DNA of 64,000 nt. Origin: Zerene cesonia. Its lineage: Eukaryota; Arthropoda; Insecta; Lepidoptera; Pieridae. The position numbers were made by a program, and so were the translations under genes. Positions 54,333 to 64,000 of the stretch are shown in pieces. The notes beneath the pieces were generated by a model. It had not been told where the DNA came from. It saw only the letters and a program-made list of their open reading frames with translations, and did not search any database. The stretch covers positions 8,847,927 through 8,911,926 of the forward strand of contig NC_052114.1 of NCBI RefSeq assembly GCF_012273895.1. Direction: 5' to 3'. The number at the start of each line of letters is the position of its first letter. The first letter of the stretch is position 1.

Positions 54333-57300
54333 GTGAGTGTTTACAATTTATTATTTATATATCTTTTTGATAAAACGTGATACATAAGTATATTTCTTAC
54401 TTTAGTCTTTGTCTTTATTTCTTTAATAAAATAACAATGTCTCAATCAAAGATCTCTCGCGAAATTCAATTTTGCTCAATCAAGCATCGCTGATAATGCT
54501 CTTTCATCTTGCACGCACACGATTAGTTATACAGAGTAAAGTATGTGAGTCATCGACAAATAAACTATGCACCATATAGAACAAGTTCAAACGCGTAGAC
54601 AATAAAATCAAAAACGACAACTAATCTGTTCTCTGAGAACTGCCGAATAGCGTAAACAAGACGCGAGGGAATTGCGAAAAGCTGACTGAATATCCGACGA
54701 AAGATATGAGAATTCCCTGAATTTTATCCGACTACACGGTACCATTGAAAGTGGATATCCAACGGATCCCGAAAAAGAGAAACTTTCCCAGTAATTCCAC
54801 CTTTTATTATTCGGCGAGCACTTTTTATTCTTAGTCTCGAGTTTCCAAATGGCCAAAGTCTCTGTCTTCGCGGCTATAAATTTAATAGTTAGCCGATTCG
54901 CCTGCTCCTCCAATAAATTAACTTCCTCTCTCGTTTAAAACACAAATTAAAGTCGGGCGATTTACGCGTGTCCTGCTTAGAAAATTTTATGAGTTTCATT
55001 TAAATTTAACGGCAAATGCAATTAGGCGGCCGTTTTGTGAAGCCTTGGGCACTAGTGAGTGCTAAGGTTTAATTTTATAGTCTCGGTATTGCTCGTAGAG
55101 TCCATCGTTTTTTCGCGCCGGCTAATGCTACTTTGCTGGAGGAACTTTAAATTGCCTTTAGCAATTCTTTCATAATATTCCAAGCGCATACTTTCTCGTA
55201 TTTTGCAATTTTTAGCGAGATTTCCAAGAATTTCTGTGAACGAGCGGCAAGGAATTCATTGGGATAAAAACTTATCTAACTGCTAGAAAAGGTCCAGACT
55301 TAAATAACATTCTTTCGTCATAAATGTCAACGTATACTCGTCTAATAACGAACACCTTTGCTCGGCGCAGCTGCCCACAATACGACTAATTATTTATTAT
55401 TAGTTATAACATTGAAGGTTTTACTCAATTCTGCTTAGAATATCTTAACATCACCTCGCCCATATAAGTGTATGCTTAAGTTTATTGCATCTTATTAATA
55501 TGTTATTTGCATTGGGAATAAACAACAATATAAAAATAAAAAAAACGTCTCGCTTATAAATTGTAATATGTAAATTAAAATTACTCATTGTTTTCACATA
55601 TACATTTAAGCAAAAAGCAAACATGTGACTTTTACAAGCATAACATGAAATATAGAAGGATACAAAACCTTAAAACAGATTCAAGAAAAAAAATATGCAA
55701 CTTGAAACTAAAAATGTGAACAAATTAATTACAGCTTGCATCCACTAATTCAGAAGTTACTTCAACTAATTAATAAAAAATAATAATTTACGCACAAATA
55801 TCGCCCTTGTGATCGAAAATATTCGAAACAATTATAACAAACAAAAAAGTACTTAGACATATTTATTATAATGTACGTTATTCGCACGCGATTCAAGCAA
55901 CAAAAACAGACTTAGATGATATCGCTTTTAGGAAAATTTTTACATTTAAATGTTTTCCTGCGAATCGTTTTCGGTTAAGTAATTGCATGGAATTAAAACA
56001 ACGACGTCATTTTGACGTGAATAAGACATCATTTTCTCTTAATTATTACCTTTAAATAAAGAAAATCTCAATATGTACTAATGAAAATGCTAAAACGTTT
56101 TTATATTATGTTATAGCTTTATTCATAATTTTAAAATAATATATTCAATTGTATAATTGAAATTGCAATATTAAGGTTTGACTAATATTCAATTCTTAAA
56201 TACGGAAATAAGAAACCAGATAAAAGAAGACAATAAATTGTTTAATCAATACGATCAACTAAATATATAGCGTTTCCATTTCACCTTATTTCTAACATTA
56301 ATGGATTCACGCTATGATAATCTACAGTGCTCCAGAATAAAGACTATTTTCGTGTGAAATATTTTCCAGACTAACTTACCAACTCATTATACGAATGACT
56401 CAAACAGGGGAAATCCATTCGGAAAGTTTCCTAGAAACAAAGAACGAAACAAGGAAAGCGGAAGCCTACGAAATTATTTTTACAGATTTATTGCCTGGTC
56501 TTTAAGAAAATATATACACTAATAATAAATATACACATTAATGACACCGCCGTGGTTTGTTGGTTAAACCTTAATTAAATTGTCTTGTACATATAAATAT
56601 CGGAAAATCAAAACAAACACGTATACGACTCGTGTTTAAGAATGTTTTCAGACAACTCGTTATTTTATCAGTTCTATCGTTGTAAAAATCAAATAACTGG
56701 CGTAATGTTTTTAAAGTAATTGTTTTAGGGTCGCTTGATACCAGTGACTACTTCTAATTCTTGAATAAAATCGTTATAAATAGTTAAAGTTTATAGAACA
56801 CTCCACTATATTGTGAAAGTTAATAAGTACTAATTTAAATAATTAACGTGAAACAAATTATAATATTAACATTATTAACAATTTATTAAAAAATAACATC
56901 TGTACAATTAATGCATTTAGAAACGTACTATTAATTATATATTGAGACAATCTATTGGTTGTGAAACATCTGCCGAACCGGGTTCGCCATTAGATATAAA
57001 AAATGCTAGTCAGCCTTTATTTGTCTAACTATCATGTATAGTTATAAAGTAATGTTAGTAAAACAGTTCGTCTATTAGAATGCCTATTATTATACGTATA
57101 GTCAACTTGCATCATTGCCTACGGCTTCTCTCCAGTACTCGGATAAAAGCTAACTTGTACCTAGATTTGCTACCCCAGGCGATAGATTATTACCAAAGCA
57201 AGTTTCAGTCATATTGATGCGAGAGGTAATGAGATAAAGATCATTAAACATATCCCCAGTTACAATACAAATACAATAGCATAGAATTTATAGTATTACT

Positions 57301-60300
57301 GTGGTGTAATTTACTTTAGTTGGTTCATACTGGTATACTAGAAAAATGAAATTGTTTCCTTAAAAAAAAAACAAAACTACCAAATACTAGACAAAACTCT
57401 GTTGTTATCTCTGAACTTCCATAAGTACTATTATGAAACCTTTCAAACGTAAATTCATTACTATGCTGGAAACTGAACGCTATAAATTTCGAAGCATATA
57501 GGTTCATTGTCGAACAAACATAAACGGGCCGTGTTGCATGCCTAAGTGAACTATAAATAAGACCTTAAACGCTTTATAACAGGAACCGTCTGCAAGTAAT
57601 ACATAACACTTTAACATTCCATCGAAATATTTAACGTTCGTGAAATAATACGTTATCAACCGTTCCACAGTTGGTTCAAACGTCAGCTGTTGGTACAATC
57701 GACTCATCTTGATAAGGAACTGTAGCAGGCATGAATAAAATTGCACATTATTATGTATCGTATCCCAGATGGCGTATTTATGGTTTAATTTGGTCTTGAA
57801 ACAATGGTATTATAAAATTTGTTTGTTTTATGTTAAATAAGATTACTATCTTGTGATCGTATGAATAAGATTTGATCAAAATAAATACCTATTACTTATA
57901 TGTTTCGCATAATGTTAGACATTTTGCGAATATAAATTGAAGATATCGCTACAACAAAATTGTTGCCTGGAAAGTTTCGCAAATGATTTTAGTAGTTTGC
58001 TCTCCATTCCTTGAGGATTTTTCATAAGCAATTTTAACAAGTATTTCTATGCTCATAAACATTTTAAAAGCAAATAAAGTCTATTATGGTCTAGTTTACA
58101 AAATAACAATATAACCATTATTCAAAAACATGTAGATGAAAACTTACAATTGACATTGACATATATAACTAAGAAATTTTAATGTGATTTCCTGGTATAT
58201 TTTGCTAATACTTTTAATTTAAATTAAATACGAATATTCAAAAGACAAATAAGTAGGAATAATAAGTGCTTAAATTATCTGTTAAAGTTGAGGCCATCTT
58301 TCGTAAGCCGTCCACGCACTAATAGTTAACACGCGACTTAATTTAATTTATGCGCTTTGAATTCGATTTTAATGAAGATAACGTGTAATTATCAAGCGGG
58401 CGTGATGAAGTTTTAATTAAATTGACTATTAATAGATACCTATTTTATATCACATTGATAAAAATACGGAAAAGTCATAGTAAATATCAAATAATCATGT
58501 ACACTTATATTCCATGGTTGCACGGTGCATAGTTCATTTGTCGAATTTCCAAACATAAAATACGAATATATAGAATTACAAACAAATTAACTCAATTTTA
58601 GTGCTTCCCGTCACAGACTAAAAAGAAGAGGAAACGTTGCGGCGAATGTATAGGCTGCCAAAGAAAAGACAACTGCGGCGACTGTGCGCCGTGTCGTAAC
58701 GATAAATCGCATCAGATTTGTAAGCAGCGGAGATGCGAAAAATTGACCGAGAAGAAGGTGAGTGTGGATTATTTGCTTTTTTTAGTGTAATCAATTGATA
58801 CTGGCTTGTATGAAACAATTTTTATAAGGAAATCATGTTACAGATAAGATGTTTTAGCCTTTTTGTTTATAATTTATATCAACGGTTTAAAGCTGCATTT
58901 TTGCATTTATAAAATATATATTATAGGTATAGTAATATTTCATTCTTTCAAGAGTGAAGAGTTCGCTGGAACGCACTAATCTCAGAAACTACCGGTACGA
59001 TTTCAAAAAATTCTTTCATAGTTAGATATGTAAGTGATCCCTAAGCGTGTATATGTATCACGGGCAAAAAACTTACAAAATTTTCATAGAATAAACATGA
59101 CATTTATCTTAATTTAAAATAAATTAAAAGAAATGTAAAGCAATAGTGTAAAGTTTTGTTGAACTCGTGCTAAATACATAAACAATAGAGTTATCTAAAG
59201 ACTAGCCACATAATTTCCAAATACGATTTCGCTCTCGTCTGAACCGCATGGGACTTGAATTTCAAATAATTCAAGTTCGAGCACGCGCAAAAACCTTGAA
59301 TACTTGATTCATTGATAGAAATGCTAGTCTTATCTATTTACATACATGCCTTACATTTACGATTTACGTGAATTTGATAAATCGCTGAAAAAAAAACTTT
59401 GAATCGATTTGTGAATGACGCAAACACTTGTATGACTTATTTACGAGGCGTCATTTGCATTAATTTATTCGTCTGCATAGATTACCGCCATCTTGTCGTC
59501 GTCTTTCGCGGGCATTGTGAAATGGCCGCGGAAGCTATGTATCACCGTCTAAATGTTAACTAAAGGCTGTCGTATTTAAAGTAAGCGTGAAATGCGTTTA
59601 TATGACAACAGAGTTATGCCTGATATTTATTCCATGTGGTCCTTATGACCAGTTATATCCACATGTTATACTTACTTAAATGCAGATTAAATAAAATATC
59701 TATGCTAATATACTTAAAAAGGTTACACACAAATTTTGAGTATTGCTATTTAATAATTGTAGAAAAATTAAATTGTGGGAAATATAAACGTAGGGTGAAA
59801 GTAGGAGACAAAAACCTTGTAAGCGTAAAGTACAAATCCTTATAATTATATTAAATCTATTTACATTTGTTTTACTTAAGTATTGTAAACTTTAAATGAG
59901 AATAATAAATTCTATAAAAATCCTATATAATTGAAAGAATGCTACAACTTTCGTTATTTAACGTACTTCGTACTAATTCAGATATATTCCAGCTTTACAC
60001 AATCGTAATATCCATAAAATGCAAATTTCGTTTTTGAAATAAATTCATGACCTTTAATGGTGGTGTAAAAAACATGTGAAGTAACTTATAGTTCATTACG
60101 AATGCTATTAAAGTTGTTGTTAAAAATTCTAGATATAAGTTGAATTTTCATCGTTTGTGTTTATTGTTGTAGTTGAGTTTTAGATTGATAATATTTTATA
60201 CTGGGTCTCTAACCATTAAAAATATGTATTGCGATCGAAAAATGTATCCTTCATTTTCATCTGAAATTTATACGAACAAAATAATTTAAACAATTAATTA

Positions 60301-63300
60301 GGTTTTAATATCAATTTATTAATCCTATTAAAATTGGAAATTTACAAAAGTGGTCGTCGAAGGGTAGCTATTTAATTTGTTAATTTAAAGCTTTCTTTAT
60401 TTGCGGGTGTTAATAAAAAAATACTTCTTATTGAATAATTAAAATAAATAAAAAAAAAACTATCAAATGTTACCAATAAAATTATTTATAAGTAACTTGT
60501 AACAAAATAAACTTTTACAAGGAGTAAAGTGAGAGACCTACTTGACTTAATTTACGATTATAAGTTAAGGGCTGCAAAGTAACTTAGCAAATTAGTTTTA
60601 AAACAACCACCGTAAAGTAACAGGAGCTTGAACATTTCGGTATTTAAACTTGATCAGTGTTAAAGCCTTACGAATCGAGTAGCAATTTTTTTGCTTAGGT
60701 AATTTAGAGTCTGAATTCTGCTAACATTATATTACTTTTTTTATACTCATTTATGAATATATTTCTATTTAGCCAATACCTCCGGTCGATCTGAATCTCA
60801 TAATCCGCTTATGCAGAATATCATTTTCAATATATACGCTCAAATTATATTATACAGGTATTTTTGATGAAAAATTATACAGTTTTTCGCGTCTATTGAA
60901 ATATATATTAATGTTACATAAAACACGCTTGCAACAAAAGTTTAAAACCAAAATTAACATTTGAATTTTTAAAAAATAAACATTTTTTTTACATACGGTT
61001 TTGTGTAGACCGATTAGTTTGGGAGAAAAATGGGAAAAAACGACTCGACATGGCATGTATACATACGGATTGTACAATAAAGCTTCATTCGGGTATTCAT
61101 GTATCAAAGGAATCGCATGGATCAGCTGTTTAAACGCGAACCATCAACGCTTTTAACTGTAATCTATATTTCAAACTAATAGAACCTTTTTGGGTCTATT
61201 TTTTAAACAACCTTTGTACCTCATATGTCGCGCACATTATCTCGGGCGCACGCGCCGGCGCAATGTGCCGCACAGCTGCGCGGCGCTCCAATCATAGGCG
61301 TCCGTACGGGAACACCTCTAGCCTATCAGCTATCGTATCTGATTGTATCCATTGTCGGTTAAAGGTGTTTTTTTTTATCAATGTAGCAGCTGTTTACTGA
61401 TCGTCTTTAGTTCGGCTTTCAGATTATGAAGCGGGGTTTGGATTTACGAATAGAAGTAAGTTTAAAATTTAAACTGATTCAATTTGTTTGTCTCGGTTGT
61501 TTTAGCCATTTAAAAGCTGTTGTTGGGGTTCAAAAACATCTATTACAAAAGATAACTAATACTAAGTAAAATTAATTGGAAAAAATAACGATTATTATAG
61601 TTATCACTAGAATAAACAGTGCACTGAATATAATTATGTTGATTAAAACGAAATTTAAAATCACCTTAACAAAGGAAAAAGCGTTTTAAATTATACAATT
61701 GTTAAAACAAAAAATAGCAGTCTCGTGCCAAAATACTAAAACAATTGTATTTCAGAGTACAATAAACATTAAAGAGAAACTTCTGATAAATCTCCATTGC
61801 TTTTATCGCGGATTTTAATGGCTTTTTTGTTTCGTGGATTATTCATACACTTGCTGTAATCGGCGAAATTTTTGCCGAATTAATATCACAGAATATCGTC
61901 GCGACGACTTCAAATTAAACACGATTTATTACAATCTGTAATTTTATTTTGTATTTGCTTTCGTCCATTGTAACTACTTTAGTATTTATGGGAATAATAT
62001 TGTTAGAACAATAACAAGATGATTTACGTTCGTTAATAGCGTCTATAAGAAGCTAGATTTACTACAATTTAGTACTTCTATTACATTATACGTCTTCTCC
62101 GAATGTTTTATAACTGAAAAACAAATGCCAATTACATAAATGTTTTGTTATTACTGATTTATGAGTTGACTTTTGTTTTATCGTCGATAAAATATGTTTG
62201 GCGTGGAAATTAAACATATTTTTTAGAAGCTTTTATAGTTTCTATATGAGACATATGATTTAGAAGGTTTTTATTCCTTCGTTTAAAGCTCTATTTATCT
62301 TTTTTATCAAATACAAAATGTTAATCCAACACCGTATTAACAGTAATAATATGTGTTTTTGAATTTTATGGCAAGCTTTTACATAGTTTTAATAGAACCA
62401 TTCCATTTCGTCTTTATAAGCCAAATCGTGAATGGACAACGCAAAGCCACTTAAAACTAAACAAACAGAGAAAGTGAGCGCAGATAAAAAAGCAACTAGC
62501 AAAAAAATGGCAACAAATCTGCAAAAACCTGAAGTTGTGGGGGACGGTGCCACGTGCGGTGTCCACCTACGGCGATTATAACGGTGTACGTTTTTTCTTT
62601 TTCGGCACGCCCCAAGAATGATTCACAGCTTCGCAGATGCGGCTTTTTGTGCTATCAGCTGATGTAACGGACAGCTTAATGATGCATCTTGCATCGAACA
62701 AATACATGTTACACTAATCATTGCGTAATTTACTTTTTTCCTTGTAGCCTTTTATGACCCTTGCGGAGTTCCTTCTTGGTTCGAAATGTTCCTTTTTCGA
62801 TTATGTTTTTAAGATTTTTGAACTCATCATTGGAAGCACATAATGTTTATATTCGTAATAATTAGATTTTAAATTGGCGTGTTCTTTTGACGTAAATATA
62901 TTATTCAGATGTTTACCCACAAATATCAGGTTGAAATTGTCTATGCCCCATTAATTTCAAAACAAGAGGAAAATTAATAGATGCTCTCGCACTTGATGTA
63001 GGGGCGAAATAATTATATAACAAGGTGAAACTTACAGTCAACGTATCTTAATAATCCAATTCAATCCGTAAAGAACAAATTTTTAGAATTGCTTTTTGTC
63101 TGTTTACTAAAATCGAACTAATAATATAAAGCTGGTGTTGGTTTTTTTTCTTTGAACTCGCTAATCTTAGGATGGATACGTACGTGATCCTTCTGTGACT
63201 ATTTTAATACAATATTTATAAATTCAGTTCTATAATAACAAATTCAGTATATTTTTAACCAGATATTTAAAAACGATTAAATTAACAAAAACATGAATAG

Positions 63301-64000
63301 CTTTAAAAAAAGTTGCTTCAAGATGGCGGCTGTATAAACATGCGTCGAATAAAGGAGCTTTTGTCGCTTGATAATAAAATTCTAAATACGAGAATTAAAG
63401 CTGCGCTCAATGACGGCGAACAAAAAATCTACATTCGACCGGTATGAACTGGTTTCAGAATAATATCATATACCCGCATTTCACCTTTTTCTATTGCTTT
63501 AAATAATTATCAAGTTAACAATACATTTAACGCCGCTCCTTCGTTTCGAGACGTTTGCTCGTAAAACAATTTTTAAAATTGTTTCATCCGTTCATCTGTG
63601 CGTTAACTATTCTGTGCCAAGGGAAATAATTCACTCGCGAAAGCTCAACTTCATCGGACAACAAATCAATACTTTTTCCTAGCAAGACCCTAACGCACGC
63701 AACTAATTCAACTGCCTAGAACTTGTATAGATGTATGTAGTCAACATCCAAACAGATACGCACACATACACGCACACCAATCGCGCTCTAGTTCCACATT
63801 ACACGAGAACTTGCACTAGTATGCGTGAATGCGTGAGGGGTGCGTTGATGCACCCTTACCATGCATCCAACAAAATACGATGCGTTTATTTATTATATTA
63901 TACTATTTAATCGGCTTCAGATTTCAAGTAAACCCGAACTCACTTTTGTAATTTAAAAAATCGCTGCGGCGGCATAATCCTTTTAAAATTTTTCGAATAC
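53190..64000 (+). CDS. Tet: Tet methylcytosine dioxygenase, 5' part (catalytic exons beyond the window)
   Basis: Tet enzymes are nuclear Fe(II)/2-oxoglutarate dioxygenases that oxidise 5-methylcytosine (and, in insects, are linked to N6-methyladenine and RNA modification). Visible exons are 53190-54332 and 58602-58757, joined in phase 0 to give 433 residues: a low-complexity N-terminus and then a CXXC zinc finger. The double-stranded beta-helix catalytic domain is not in the window and must follow after 58757. The CXXC finger type (SHQIC, no KFGG) identifies the TET/CXXC4 class, and in insects this means Tet. An alternative first exon at 61426-61455 may give a form without the CXXC finger. 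Confidence 0.82.
54333..58601 (+). other. Tet intron (4.3 kb), no further exon seen
   Basis: It runs from gtgagtg to ctcaattttag. The first kilobase (54430-55290) is less AT-rich and low in repeats, so it may carry regulatory elements. A 101-codon antisense frame there (54608-54913) has no recognisable domain and is not called a gene. Confidence 0.7.
58602..58757 (+). CDS. Tet: Tet CXXC zinc-finger exon
   Basis: Acceptor caattttag ends at 58601; donor aagaag|gtgagt follows 58757; phase 0 on both sides (52 codons). It encodes CFPSQTKKKRKR and then the finger CGECIGCQRKDNCGDCAPC...SHQICKQRRC with eight zinc-binding Cys (C-x2-C-x2-C-x5-C-x2-C-x2-C-x8-C-x4-C). The KKKRKR stretch just before it may also act as a nuclear localisation signal. 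CXXC fingers bind unmethylated CpG-containing DNA; this subtype lacks the KFGG motif of the MLL/DNMT1 class. A second in-frame acceptor (cacag, exon start 58617) would remove five codons. Confidence 0.93.
58758..61225 (+). other. Tet intron part, AT-rich, one repeat fragment
   Basis: No exon seen. A repeat fragment at about 58955-59080 carries 'cgctggaacgcactaatctc' and 'agaaactaccggtacgattt'. A 9-bp inverted repeat (ACTTGAATT / AATTCAAGT, spacer 6) lies at 59253-59276. A YY1/PHO-like CCGCCATCTTG lies at 59485-59495. Confidence 0.6.
61230..61425 (+). promoter_or_regulatory. Candidate internal Tet promoter (GC-rich, CCAAT box)
   Basis: A sharp GC-rich peak appears inside the AT-rich Tet intron: 'gggcgcacgcgccggcgcaa' (NRF1-like alternating GC), 'cacagctgcgcggcgctcca' and a CCAAT box at about 61288-61292. 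About 130 bp later comes an ATG exon with a strong donor. This arrangement fits an alternative promoter. Confidence 0.55.
61426..61455 (+). CDS. Tet: Candidate alternative first coding exon of Tet (CXXC-less isoform)
   Basis: ATG at 61426 opens ten codons, MKRGLDLRIE, which end at gaa|gtaagttt (phase 0). The CXXC exon also ends in phase 0, so the next Tet exon could be joined by either in frame. The promoter-like island directly upstream favours a first exon. A cag at 61420-61422 could alternatively act as an acceptor and make it an in-frame 33-nt internal microexon. Confidence 0.5.
61456..64000 (+). other. Tet intron part to window end
   Basis: AT-rich, no confirmed exon. A 49-codon frame at 62432-62581 is Lys-rich, starts right after an in-frame TGA and contains a possible phase-0 donor (gagaaa|gtgagc near 62473/62474). 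A perfect PHO/YY1-like CAAGATGGCGGC lies at 63319-63330. The last 300 bases show a CA-rich stretch (about 63750-63780) but nothing coding. Confidence 0.5.
63319..63330 (+). promoter_or_regulatory. PHO/YY1-like motif
   Basis: CAAGATGGCGGC matches the YY1/Pleiohomeotic consensus (AANATGGCGGC). It lies in the putative Tet intron. Confidence 0.35.

Noticed and set aside
1..64000. CRISPR arrays, operons, prophage or plasmid features
   Set aside because: The sequence is eukaryotic, with introns, SINEs and LINEs; no regularly spaced repeats or bacterial gene organisation were seen.

Overview
The window looks like AT-rich nuclear DNA of a lepidopteran insect, probably a butterfly. It has long introns with GT-AG borders, insect-type genes, and many copies of SINE and LINE-tail repeats typical of Lepidoptera. 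It contains no bacterial-style gene arrays, rRNA genes, convincing functional tRNA genes or CRISPR arrays. Three runs of N (31936-32935, 33142-33151, 35499-36498) show that this is a draft scaffold.

Left half (about 4.8-38.9 kb): one secreted-ligand gene of the Spätzle family (Toll-receptor ligands with a cystine knot). A short exon at 11210-11260 encodes most of the signal peptide. A 19.9 kb intron packed with repeats follows, then exon 2 at 31166-31308 and exons 5-7 at 36767-38643, all on +. Exons 3 and 4 lie between the two 1000-N gaps but on the MINUS strand. Their splice phases, and the protein order, fit only if the contig 32936-35498 is flipped. The corrected gene has seven exons and encodes 412 residues. 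The scaffold therefore very probably carries an inverted contig, plus a 206-bp duplication of part of exon 4 across the 10-N gap. Two halves of an RTE-type retrotransposon also become collinear when the contig is flipped.

Middle (about 38.9-52.7 kb): AT-rich intergenic DNA. It holds a tRNA-derived SINE, GC-rich islands at 40.58-41.03, 43.26-43.51, 43.56-44.13 and 50.4-50.8 kb, and an orphan exon-like segment at 52487-52621. The 43.56-44.13 kb island is the best candidate for the distal promoter of the next gene.

Right part (53.19 kb to the end): the 5' part of a Tet (5-methylcytosine dioxygenase) gene on +. A 381-codon exon is followed by a 52-codon exon encoding the CXXC zinc finger; the catalytic exons lie beyond the window. 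A second GC-rich promoter-like island at 61.23-61.42 kb precedes a ten-codon ATG exon (61426-61455). That exon ends in the same phase as the CXXC exon, so it could be the first exon of a Tet isoform lacking the CXXC finger.

The two genes are not obviously functionally linked: one encodes an extracellular signalling ligand, the other a nuclear DNA demethylation factor. Two CTCF-like motifs bracket the last Spätzle exon and could mark a boundary between them.
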